64,000 bases of DNA, from contig MU001678.1 of assembly GCA_010093515.1 (NCBI GenBank), positions 266,931-330,930 on the forward strand. Reading direction: 5' to 3'. The position numbers and the translations under genes are program-made. The notes beneath the pieces are model-generated. The model searched no databases. It had not been told where the DNA came from and saw only the letters and a list, made by a program, of their open reading frames with translations. Source of the DNA: Lineolata rhizophorae. Lineage: Eukaryota; Ascomycota; Dothideomycetes; Lineolatales; Lineolataceae. Shown here one piece after another: positions 1 through 11,454 of the stretch. Numbering within the stretch: position 1 is the first letter of the stretch; each line of letters starts with the position of its first letter.

Positions 1-534
1 ATTAAGAATTGGCAGAGATATGGTGGATTGGGTTGAGGTAGTGGCGAAACCAACGCAGCCAGGGGTTCAACGCAGCCTGGGGGTGGACCACGTTACCTGC
101 AAAATCAACGTCAGAAAATGTTTGCTGTAGTTGAACACTTGGGACCAATACGTAGTACTTCAGAAGCCATGATTGGCTTAGCTAAATAAAATAAATACAG
201 GATTCCGAATCAGTAGCCCCAGCTCCAACAGATTACTAGGTATGGACAATTGTAGACAATAATTCGGCTACACAAAGAGCGACTCGCCTGGTGAACGACT
301 GGTGTCAGTGTGCGCTAACCGAAATTAGAAAGGCGGGCAATTTGCCCCACGATGGCATGACTAACCTCTTCGCAAATCCATGACCTGCCCGCACTTCGTC
401 ACAGCCCGCCACGCACACAACTCAACTCCACATTCTTCTTCAAAAGCTTCCCCTGCATGCCCGCAGGCCGAAAGAACTAGGGACACTAATATACGGACCA
501 TTTCAGCAAGCCTGTGTGCCTCTGAAAGACCGCT
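1..534. other. Non-coding left edge and eIF1A upstream region
   Basis: I see no convincing gene here. The last 200 bases lie directly upstream of the eIF1A start codon and presumably hold its promoter and 5' leader. A short open frame at 380-568 overlaps the first eIF1A exon in another frame and has no family features. Confidence 0.5.
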
Positions 535-1201
535 ATGCCTAAGAATAAGGGAAAGGTACGTTAGGTGAAGTCAGCCCCGCCTTCTACAAGGGCTTGCTCT
601 GGTGCAGGCCCCTCTCGAGGACGGTCTGCTAACACGTCTTCCGCAAACAGGGTGGGAAGAACCGCCGCAGGGGAAAGAATGAGAACGACAACGAGAAGCG
701 CGAGTTGACTTTCAAAACCGATGATCAAGGTATGTTGAGTCACCTCCGTCTGTCTTGTGGCTGCCCAGAGCTGGGCGCACACGACATGCATTTGCCACGG
801 CCAAAAAAAAAGTTTGACATGCTAACAAGAGTGCTACGCCTTCTACAGAATATGCCCAAGTCGTCAAGATGCTCGGCAACGGCCGCGTCGACCTACAGTG
901 CTTCGACGGCCAGAAGCGCCTGGGCCACATCCGCGGCAAGCTGCGCAAGAAAGTGTGGATCAACCAGGGCGACATCATCCTGCTAGCACTGCGCGACTAC
1001 CAGCCGGACAAGGGCGACGTGATCCTCAAGTACTCGGCTGACGAGGCCCGCTCGCTCAAAGCCTACGGCGAGCTCCCCGACACGGCCAAGATCAACGAGA
1101 CGGACACCTTCGGCGACCAGGGCGACGAGGGCATCGGCTTCGAGTTCGACGAGGACCGCGACGAGGAGAGCTCCGGCGAGATTGACGTGGATGAGATCTG
1201 A
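535..1201 (+). CDS. TIF11: Translation initiation factor eIF1A
   Basis: Encodes eIF1A, the OB-fold factor that binds the 40S A site and promotes scanning and ternary-complex recruitment in the cytoplasm. Three exons fit: 535-555, 651-729 and 849-1201, giving 150 residues, the normal fungal length. The N-terminus [19 protein letters not shown] is the basic tail of the family. It is followed by the OB-fold core with [19 protein letters not shown] and [19 protein letters not shown], and an acidic tail ending in GEIDVDEI. Both introns start GTACGT or GTATGT, have a GCTAAC branch site and end in CAG. The first exon codes only MPKNKGK, so a gene finder could miss it. The third exon is GC3-rich, which suggests high expression. 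No defects seen. Confidence 0.96.
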
Positions 1202-1897
1202 GCAGCGGGCGACATGCTTGATAGATGGTGTAGCGTGTGCTGCGCCGCCGAGGCAGCGCTTTTTTTTTGGAGGGAACATGGGCGGTTAGGTCGGCTTGGG
1301 TTGGGTTGGGATACGGACAGGACACAACTGATACTGAGATCTTACATGGGTGACTTTTATTTCCTGGGATGGAACAGCCGGTCGTCAAGCCAGGTTCGGA
1401 CCGAGGGCCAATATCAAGAATCAGCGCCGGGCTATCACGCATGGTCCGCAAACCCGCGCCGAGCCCCATGGCTGGTGATGATGTTGCGGTTCATGGTTTG
1501 ATCAAAACTGATGTGCATGGCTGTTATTTCCGGTCATAGGGTTCGGCGTTCGAATTTGACCAATGATTCCCTTAAATGGCATCCCTTTGGCTCTCAATAG
1601 ACTAGATGGCTGCATTCATGCGCTCGATTCTGTGCAGCATCATGTCTCTAGGAAAGAGATCACCAGTTGTAGCTCCAACATTGACGGAGCCATAGAATAT
1701 AAATGTTCATGAGATCTCTATCAGCAAAGGCTGGAGCATTGATACTTCGACTTCCTCACCCTTTGGATGACGTCGGGCATCTCAGCATAATCTTCAGTTA
1801 GCCACACTCATGACGGCTGGTAGTGGGAAAATGTCATCTTAATCTAGTTAATATAATAAATCCTATTCCGAGCACCATTCAGATATCCCGCGCGCAT
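1202..1897. other. Intergenic between the convergent eIF1A and THG1 genes
   Basis: This is the shared 3' flank of two convergent genes. I see no coding region or RNA gene. An A/T-rich stretch near 1830-1865 may contribute to 3'-end formation of either transcript. Confidence 0.5.
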
Positions 1898-3454
1898 TCA
1901 GTTCTCTTTAGGGAGCTTTCCGGCTTTCCCGCTTAAAATCCACGGCCTTCGGACCCAGAAGTCGTCTTTAATAACATCAATGTGCTCAACTGCGATGCGC
2001 GCCCTCGCACGTGTCTTCCGCTCCCGCTCCGCCGCTGTTTTGGAAAGGGGTTCCGCTTGGCCAGTTCCCTCTGTGGCAGGTGTAGACGACCTAGAAGCCG
2101 ACATCGGGCCAAGAACTTGCTCGTACTATATATTGTTGGTTAGGTCTAGAACACGCCCATAAATAATATTTACACTAAGCCCCCTTTACTCCCATAGGAT
2201 GGGACTAGACGTACTTCGCGAAAGACAACACTCCCTTTCTTGAACATTTCGGGCTCGTTGTTGTAGTTGATACCGAAACGAGAAAACAGGATCTCATTCT
2301 TGTCCGATGACACGGTTCCCTGCTAAATAGTCAGAATGTATTTTCACAATTTCCCCAGGAGGGCTTTTGGAAAGTACTTATCATCAATGCCTTTTCAGCT
2401 TCTTTCCCATCCATGCCGCCGTGCTGAATCAGAGCCCAAAACGTGGTGTTGTATAAGTTGTTGATATGACCTGTCATAGATCAATTTTACTAGTGGTTTA
2501 GAGACTCGACACGTGTTTTGCCCGTCGGCCATTGAGGATCAATAGCCAAGAAAACGAAACGTTGCACCTCACTTACAATCAACTTGCCTCCACGAAATAT
2601 AGTCCCTAAGGTTGCTCACGCTCGGGTAAACAACTGCTCGCCCATCGAAACTTGGCAAGGGTGGTGATAACGGTGTGTCGGGGAAGAATGTTGACCAAAG
2701 ATGGACGTAGTATGAAGTAAATGTTGACACGACGGTGGTAGAAAGCTTGCTAAAGAGACCGAAAGTGTTTAGCTTGCGTGTGAAGGAGGTAGAGAAAACG
2801 CAGCTACTCCACCTTTCTCGTCGCTCGAATAATGAGCAGTCTTTGTGAAAGACAAAGCTAGAGATGACGAATCAGTAAGCGATACGTCTTCTCCAATAAG
2901 TTTACCCCTTCCATCCCTCCCCCCTTCCCCCCCATCCCAAAACTAAGATATTTGATATATCTAGCATCTTGAGACAGAGCGCTTCGCCTACCAACTGAGA
3001 CTCGTAGGCTCACCTAAACTCATCGCTCACACCATATCCGAGTATCAAGTCAGGGAGTTCCTTCATGACCCCGATCGCCGCAGCATTCATGAGATCGAGC
3101 GCTCTCTTATCGTTGGGCTTTTCAAAACGGTGCTTAGCGGAAAACCTACAGTAGTCTAGGCATTAGCTATTTCGCGATCTCAACGCAAGAAGAACATTCT
3201 CGAAAGCCCCTATCGAGTAAAGCTAGCTATCTATAGTTCTGAGCAAACCTCTGGACCAAATGGGTTACGGAACTTGTGGAAACCTCTGCCATCGAGCCTC
3301 ACGACTATCCAGCTGTTCGGTAGTAAATAATTCGAACGCTCGAACGCCTTCACGTACTCGTATCTGATAAATACTCATCAGCGTCAAGAAAGGAGTACAC
3401 GCAAATTTTGATATAACCGGGCCAACCGGAAATTACTGACTTCGAGTTAGCCAT
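1898..3454 (-). CDS. THG1: tRNA-His guanylyltransferase Thg1
   Basis: Thg1 adds the extra 5' guanosine (G-1) to tRNA-His by 3'-5' polymerisation, which is needed for histidylation. Eight exons fit: 3454-3441, 3363-3274, 3145-3014, 2857-2813, 2749-2577, 2470-2382, 2322-2215 and 2125-1898. They give 292 residues. Visible signatures are MANSKYEYVK at the start, the metal-binding [76 protein letters not shown], and a C-terminus with [17 protein letters not shown]. The first exon is only 14 nt. The intron after exon 2 has a weak donor (GTTCCG), and the donor after exon 6 reads ATAAGT rather than GTAAGT; the frame nevertheless joins perfectly to the next exon. The catalytic carboxylates are kept, so the enzyme should be active if splicing works. 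Confidence 0.93.
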
Positions 3455-6400
3455 CCTGTACCGAAATGCTATCCTGGGCATATGAGTCACAGGGTATGGC
3501 AGCGAAACGTCCCGCCTTTGTCGAAATATCTCGTCTAACCGCACACAAGTATACTTTTGGATCCGAGGAAATCCTGGCTTGGTAGGGGCCTGCCTTTGAT
3601 GCTTATTCGCAGATTCTTGTACGGAGTGAGGGGGACAACGAGCGGACGTTCTGAGAAGCGCACAATCGTGGGCTGTCAGTCTAACCCAATCAGCGGTCTT
3701 CGTCAAAAGCTTGGCAACCACCAACCACAGTGAGTAGCACAGGTCGCTCGTCAAAGTCAAAAGACTAGAAAAATAATATTACAATATGCGTCATTCTTTA
3801 GGAGGGTTTGAATAAAGCCGTTTAGAGTAGGGCCCTTTTCTTTTCTTTTCTATTTTTTTTTAAAAAAATAATAAAAGAAAAAAGTATGAAGTACATAGGT
3901 AAGGGCTACCCAAGGCAGAAATCATCATTGCGGCAACACTCGCCGAATAGAGCAGCATCATGATTTAATTGTGCCAATTGGCAAGTGACGTTTTAGTCTA
4001 TTCAATTTGAGTTGAACAAACCCCGGCCCCTGTGTCTTCGTAAATGCCTTGTGTTGCAATACATCATGGTGGCGAGCTTGCTGTGCTGGTCCCGAGCAGC
4101 AGGACACGTCAAATAATGCCGTATCCTTCCTCGCCAGTCACAACGTGTGAAGCACCGCTTGGGCTATATAGTACACGACATCGCAGCTTTAAGGAAGTGT
4201 TCCCATACGACGGTTGTTCAATGTCAACCGAACTAAGCCCATTGTGTCCCGTTTGGGCGATCAGCGATTGCGCCTCCGACCTGATGTAGTTTAGCGCGTT
4301 TGCCCTCCAGGACTGCCTTGTTTCGCGTTTTGCCCGCCGGCTGTACATGCCACTTACGAACCCACGACAGCAAGCCGACGCAACCACCCCGGAGAGAGCG
4401 AGCTTCGATTTATCACACGCCCTCTTGCATAGCGCCACTTTAAATTTAAACTCCCGCGGCCGCCTCATGCAGCTGAGCGCATAGACGTCCCTTCCACCTC
4501 CTTCCAGAAGTGCTAAACGCCGGTATCGTTTAGGAGCATCAAGGACGATCCCTATCGCTGACTGATCCATGACTGATGACCCGTGACGTGCAAAATTGTC
4601 TTGCGCCTCTTCCAGCGCCTATAGCGGGCATTGTCTGCTAAACCTTGTCGGTGGTGAGGAACGCGCGCGTTACGGCCGTGTCGAACGGGTTCGCACCTTA
4701 CGGACCGCCTTGAAACCCAAGCCGGCCTTACTTCGCCGGCATTCGACTTTTATGGGCCGTGGAGGGCGCGTTGCAAGGCGCCACTCGTGCCGACCGACCG
4801 GTCCCCGAGCGCCGGGAACCCCACGTGCCGGTGGCGACGACGAGAGCGCGGGAGACGGCGAGGAAAAACCCAAGAAAAAAAGAAAGAAGAGGGACCCCAC
4901 ACGCGGATATCACCCTTGTAGCCGGCCCGGGCCAATGGCCGTGGCCTCGGGTTTGGGCCCGCAGGCTGTGATGCATCCCCTCGGGCCCTGCCTCCATCAC
5001 CTGCACCGCGACCTCGCCGCGCAGCAGCGAGGGGTCGTTGGGCTCCCCGCCCAACAGCGAACGCCTTTTTTCTCCAGGGGCCCAGGATAGAGTGCCTATC
5101 CGAGACCACTTTCGTCGGCGACCCAGTGCATCTGCATGGACGAGGATTAATCCAAGGGCGGCGCTTCCCCCCCCCCCCTCCCCCGGAGTCCTAGAAGTTG
5201 CCTCTGCGGGTAAGCAGGCCCGTTGCCACAGTCGCGGTCGGTGACGCCTTCGAAGAGCTCGCTGTTTGCGGAAGTTGGTTGCTGGTGGGTGTGGCTGGCT
5301 GGCCGGGTCCCCCAGGTCTACGGCCAACCCACGCAAGCCTGTTGCGGTCGGACCATGGGCGCCGGACAATTGATAGATCGTAAGAGGAATGAAGAAACCG
5401 CGACCACTCCGAGCCTCTCGGGGTAGGCTTGGCCCGGTAATACCGGCCCGATGGACTGGATTGGTATGATGATCTGTGCTGATTGCAGACGATCCAAACC
5501 GACCAGTGTCTGAAGTGAGGGGTGTGGAAGGTTGACACAATGCACGTGATATGCTCCCATTCCGAGAAATGAGAAAAAGGAAAGACCACGTACCAATGCA
5601 GCCGATGAACTGATATCGATCTCTGTCAACGAATGCCAATCAATGAAGTTTAAAGAGAACCCCCATTATAGCTGTACTACTGTTTCAATGCGTTGGATTT
5701 GATGCCCTCGCTCTGTGCCATTACGTCAATGTACTACCACACTCTCACATTCAATAGTGTTGATTTCATGCGCCTACATACGCCAACACGCCAATGCGGG
5801 GAACTCACCGGGTAGCAATATATCGAAAGCGTGGTGGTACCAAATCGATAGAGGTGTAGAGCTCTAAACATAGCTTCTAAGCTAATTAGAACCACTGTTC
5901 TAGAAGAACTTAAAGTTGACTCGAAGATGTCGCCTGTCCTAGATTGGTCGGCGATTCATCCAACCCTGGAATCAGTTTTGCAAGCATCAAGGCTCCCACC
6001 CCTAAGTCCAATACCACCCTCCTGCAGACGTAGCTAGAAACTTTTGAGCTCAGCCAGCCATGCTTCATCAGATTCTCCCTAGAAGTTGCATTGCTTGGAA
6101 TTATAAAGTCGCTCTTCCAGGAAGATGTTGTCGGAACCACCCACCAATAAGAAGCCTCGTGCGCGCAAACGGCTCTAAATCTGATACACGACCGATGCAC
6201 ATCGCCAGACCCAGTTGGCCATGGCACGAAGATGTACGCACCCGATTCTTAAACCAGCAGCGACCTTATGCGTGCACATGTACGACTGACTTCCTGTGAA
6301 CCCATCGGTATATTTGCCGCACTTCCCCGAACCGCATCTAGCCGTTCTTCATGCAAACGTCACGTGGCGAGTGCATTCGGACCGTTCTCACATGCTATGC

Positions 6401-9400
6401 CTACGCGGAAGACAGGTACGTTCGTTGGAACTTCAATAGCGGTCCGGGTAGCATCCGACATCAGCGACTTCGTGAGTCTAGCTTGGTTCTCAGGGAATTT
6501 AGATGCGGTCTTCGCCGAAGTTCGGATCAGTGTACAGGACACGGTTGCCAGCCAAATGCAGCTGAACGTCGCTCCTTCTGCGGGGTCAGGCCTTGAAACG
6601 GCAGAGGCCGAGGCGCTGAATGGAGCTGAACCAGCTATCCCGATCAATGCGCAAGAAAGCGTCGGATGATATCTCTTGTAGCAATTGGTGCCGTTGTTTC
6701 AGCATCAAATTAGTTCCGCGCCTAGTTCATACCATGGGTGCCCCTCGTAACATCTGCGAGCGGGAGGCCGACAATTAACTCGCATGAAGAGCTGCTGCTG
6801 CTCTATGGATCCAAATTAGCTGCATGCCTCAATTGCTTTTATGGAATATACTCGCTAGTCGAAAGGATTCGGTACACTAAACTATGATAGAGCGAGATAT
6901 GGGTCTGTAGCTAGATGTTATGACAGCTAACATATTGAGAAGGTAGTGAAGACAACATAGGCAGTTCTTAGCAGGCTCGATATCAGAATAAGGTTAGACA
7001 TAGCCTACATCACTCACCAGGCGGCGCATAAAAAATCATGCAGCTGAGAAAAGAAAAAGTGACAAAAATTCAGTGCGCGCGACGTTCAAACATATATTCC
7101 AGCCCATTCCACATCCGGAAAGCCAACACCTGAGGAAGTGCCTAATTCATGGCGATCAGCAGCGCCAGCATGCAAGCTCCCTATGTACGTAGTAAGTGAC
7201 TGTGCTCCGCGGTGATCAGTGCAGAAACAAAACAAAAGTCTCGGCCAGCGAAGCATTGTTTTGCATGCTGGGCCTCCGTGCCACTGAAGGCCGTTTTCCC
7301 AAACACCTACCCTCTTGGGTATAGGATGGACAAGCCCCGGGTGACAGACGCTCGGGTGCCCCCCTAGGATGCCGGTCAGCACCGCAGGAACGGGGAGAAT
7401 AGAGCTTGGACCCCTCGGCAAGGACGCCCTGCGATTGGTGGCGCTCCTCTCCGGCGTTCGCATGCGAAATAGCGCTTGACGACCCCGGGGACGCGAGCGC
7501 GCTGCCCTTCATATCGGGGATCGAATTACTGGGTCGGAAGGCGGGCTTGCCCGTTGCGGTGAAGCTTGTTCGGAGGGAGGGAGCCTGGAATGTCTGGGCG
7601 AGCTGGGTGGTGCGTGCGGAGAAAAATAATGTATTGACTGAAGGAACCAGCTGGGGCCGTTGGCGCATAGGGAGATCTGCGTCCACGAACCAACTCTCTG
7701 CAAGGACCGGAGATTTCGGCCCGCACATTAATAATTACGGTCGAACGAGCGGCCGCATACGCTGCCACCAAGAGCAGATGAGGAGCCAATGAAAACGGTA
7801 TAATGGGAGAGAATGATGTCGAGAAGCAGCGGAGAGTTCTGTAAGGTCATGTGCGCATGGAGGTGAGCTCCATCCCTTCCGAAACATGGCAACGGAGAAA
7901 TCGCGCAGACCCTAACGCCCAAGGCCACACGTACGTACTGGGGAGGTACAAGTTGCATACAATTGAGCAAGGGATATGATAGGGCTGAGCATGGATGTAA
8001 ATCCCAGAAAAACTTGGAAGCAACCCTTTCAATGGGGGCCGTGAGACGCGAGGCCTGATATGTAGTACACTTCTGAAGAACGGGACCACACAAAAATAGA
8101 CGTGGGCATCAATCTGGAAATTGCTGCGTGGCGCGCCGATCTGGACCATCAAATCAAACATAACAAAATTCTGCCAGATCTGAAACAATAAAAATCAGAG
8201 CATTGTGCCTGCTTCTACTGTGGGACGTTGGCATTGGAAATCCCTGATTCGGCATGGCCTAGGACCAACGGTACGGTGCATGTTGGCGCTTACTGAGCTC
8301 ACTACAGCGATGAGGCGAGCGTGGCGTGGCGTTAATTCCGCCTGCTGACTCCGCCACGATACATGGACACGAAAGCGGTGTCAACTGACAAACACACTTT
8401 AAAGAAAGCGTTTGAAGCACGTGGTATCGAAGCAAAGAGAACACCACTAACATATCGGGACGGTAAGGCTTTTCCAGTATAAAATTCCAGTAATGAGTCG
8501 AGCAGTACCTCTCTCTAGCTAGTTGTTCGATACAATCAACGCATATATTTCAAGTGCAGGGAATAATCAGACCAGAAAACCTAAAAGTGAAAGAGATAGC
8601 CCTCAAAATATATAGGGTCTTGACAAATGCACCACAAACAGTCGGAGAAACTCGTCTCCGCCATAGTGACAGAATGAGATGAATAGGCCAAAGGAGTCAG
8701 ATCACCTAAAAAAGCACCCAATCCAGAGACCTTACGCGCAGGAAATGCCCAGTGTCGCAAAGCGCTTCAAGAAAACACTGAAAGACCTGTCATACCGACG
8801 ATGCAAAAGCCTACCCATTCCATCTTGTATACACCGCGTAAAGACGATTGGTGAAAGAGTTTGAAACGCGATACGTGAACAAGAAAACCCTGACGACCAA
8901 CGGCCCAAGTTCGCGGAAGGCTAGAATGAACTCACTCTTTACAAACACAGCAAACCCCCTTTTTTTTTGCATGAGAACCAGAAACGACGAAATGCGAATA
9001 GCCCGCGTAAGAGCCCCCGGTTTGCTCTCATCGACAAGGCGGAAATAGATGTAGATTTGGCCGGAAGTCTTCCCGTTATCGGTCGATGCCCAACGCTATG
9101 ATGCGATAATCAGTTCGTACCGCGGGACGCTTTTTTTTTTTTTTGATGCAAAGCCGCCCGTGATTGCCAAAATCGACTTCGGACGAGTAGGCATTAGAGT
9201 ATTAACGCGACACACTTCAATTCATCCGCCCGCCCATTTCCTTCGACCCTTCCTTTTCGCACAAACGCGGGTGCCACTGTCGCCGACGTTCTACAACGTC
9301 TACCCCAAGCCCGTCGATATTTACTCATGCTCTTTTTATTAACCGTCCCCATAGAATTCACTACCATAGCTGGCCATTTGAGACCATTCCGCCCCTTGCA

Positions 9401-9627
9401 CCATGGAGAGTCGAAGACCAAATCGAATAGCCCAAAATTGGAGTCGCCTCATTGGATCCACTTTTGAGAGTGAGTATAGGCTATGACGAAGCATGTCCTG
9501 GTTGAACTCTCGTGCGTTCCCCCGGTAGAAGGGAACTAGGCCTTCTACAAATTCCGAAGCGGGTTGCATTAAATATTAATTAGAAGTTGCCTGGTGTCGT
9601 CACTTATCGCTCGAGAAACGTGGGTTG
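3455..9627. other. About 6.2 kb without a recognised gene
   Basis: Many short open frames exist here, but none carries a family motif or a credible chain of splice sites. Composition varies: a C/T- and A-rich stretch at 3836-3885, a GC-rich patch at 4600-5420 with a run of C at 5168-5178, then mixed sequence. The part next to 3454 should hold the THG1 promoter, and the right end is the 3' flank of laeA. A minus-strand open frame at 9339-9569 just beyond laeA is unassigned. No tRNA gene was noticed, though I could not scan exhaustively. Confidence 0.4.
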
Positions 9628-11454
9628 CTATTGCTGTGGTCTCCTGGCTATCCAGATATGCCTACGATCATTGCTGTCAGCAAACCACCTGCATCGCAGT
9701 CTACTTAAAAGATATTGAAGACATAGGAGCTTATATCAAAAATGCAGGGTGAGAAAAGAGGCAAATGCACATACATATTATTGTATGCATGGACTTTTCG
9801 GCTCATGAGTTGAGCCTTCACTTGCTCAAGGAACGGTTTGATGTGCTCCGGGTACGTCCAGCCATACATCCGACACAGCGGAGCGAGGCTGAGCGCTTCT
9901 AAACCCTCAACCAATCCGATGTTGTACCACCGGCCAATCGCCTTCTGGTGGTGGTCGGCAGGCCACGAGTTGATCGGACAGCGGACAATTGTTTCCTGGA
10001 TATCGATGAATCCGGCTTGTTGCAGCATTTGCCGTGTGTTGTGCTGATACGCAATGGGCCGATTCGCACGCGCCGTGGCATCCGCGATATAGCTGTACCA
10101 CTGCACCAGCGGCGAATTCGGGTCCAGGGTTTGGTCGTCGCAGCGCGGTTCTAGGTCAATTTCGACCTGCTCAATCCAGCCATATCCAGGTTTGAGGTGC
10201 CTGCAGAAGTTTAAAGCCGAGGTCACGCGTCAGTTCAATGCTCGCCCGCTTTGCCGATTCCTTTTCAACAAAAAATTATGCCGTAATGGTTTATCGGCAA
10301 TATGGTATTTGTGCCCGGATAGGGCGAAGTGTGGTATTTGGAAGGGGCGAGGGGGCAGATGTTAGCGACGTACAAGAAAATCTTCTGGTACAGCTCGGGC
10401 CAGCTGGTGATGCTGCCGCATGCCATGCGAAGGTGGATCATGTCCCAGGAATCTTCGCCCAGAGACCACGGGCCTTCAATGTCGCGCGGGATTCGGAAGC
10501 GGAGGTTAGGTGGTATTCTAGCCATTGCACCCCTGTCAGCACACCGCCCCTTCTAATTTTGGCAGAGGAAGCATCATACTTTTCCGGTTGGATGTTGACT
10601 AGATCGAGACCGACTACCTGTGCGCGGGAAGTGAGTTAGCCTCGCATAACGTTCGCTGCTGCGTGTGCCCGCAAAGTGCACAGACAGGGCGGGGGAGGTT
10701 TCTGTTGAGCGCGCACATGCGATTGGGACCGGGGTTGCGTACCTCTGCTTCTTGATACTTGCTGCAAGACGGTGGGGCACCAGGTCAGCTAAGGAAGGGC
10801 GCACAAACCGCCCGCGGACTCGCGGCGCGGCTTCTCTTCTGCCTCGGGAAGTCCGCACTTACTCGGCCATGTCTATCGCCCAGATCCCGGTCCCGCAACC
10901 CAGGTCCAGTATTCGGTTGTGGTCCCACGGAACGCGCGTGATGGGCGCTTGGTGCAGTTGCTCGCGGCGCGCGACGAGGAAAAGCTTGTGGTAGATGTCC
11001 ATACGGTCTTTCTCCGCCTGTGCGCGCAGCAGCCGCGTTAGTCAATATTGTTCTTCTCGTGGCGGTCCTTGCACTGCACGGTGGGCCGCATCATGCAGCC
11101 GGGCGGGAACGCGCAGAACAGGCGGGCCCAGGAAACAGCAGGGCTCGAAGGGCGCCGGAACTGGGGCGTTGCGCATACCTCATCGCACGGGAACAAGTAA
11201 ATGCCTCTCCGAAATCCGTGATAGAGGCGGCCATTCTCCAGATAGTTCTGGGGAAGTGGCACCGGAACACTGGACAGCGGGCTGAGTGGTTAGCGGAGGA
11301 GCTCGACGAGTGAGTTCAGTGAGGGGGCCCGATCCGCTACAACTACAAAGTGAAGTGCAAACGCTTTTGGGAGGGGAGGGCTGGAGGCAGCACGGCAGCC
11401 TAGAACGTACCCGTTCGAGGTCATCGTAAGCATCGGACCAGCGTTCGCTTTCAT
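9628..11454 (-). CDS. laeA: LaeA-type methyltransferase, regulator of secondary metabolism
   Basis: LaeA is a nuclear SAM-dependent methyltransferase-like protein. With VeA and VelB it links light and development to activation of secondary-metabolite clusters. Eight exons give 320 residues with perfect phase: 11454-11411, 11281-11179, 11017-10863, 10761-10743, 10617-10580, 10517-10374, 10200-9775 and 9661-9628. Landmarks are [15 protein letters not shown] (about residues 35-49), SAM motif [18 protein letters not shown] (about 85-101), [42 protein letters not shown], and a C-terminus [16 protein letters not shown]. The order and wording match Aspergillus LaeA more closely than generic LaeA-like methyltransferases. 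The N-terminus is shorter than in A. nidulans LaeA (about 370 residues). A 19-nt microexon codes for part of KYQEAE. No biosynthetic genes lie nearby, which fits a global rather than a cluster-specific role. Confidence 0.9.

Noticed and set aside
3350-3760. Minus-strand 136-codon frame over the THG1 start
   Set aside because: Its end reads through THG1 exon 1, intron 1 and the first bases of exon 2; the upstream part is leader sequence.
4596-5090. Open frame with a PKKKRKKR nuclear-signal-like stretch
   Set aside because: GC-rich patch open in several frames on both strands; the basic stretch comes from an A-rich run and nothing else looks like a family.
4728-5639. Long minus-strand open frame of 303 codons
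   Set aside because: Sits in the same GC-rich patch, overlaps open frames in other phases, has no motif and an unnatural R/P/G composition.
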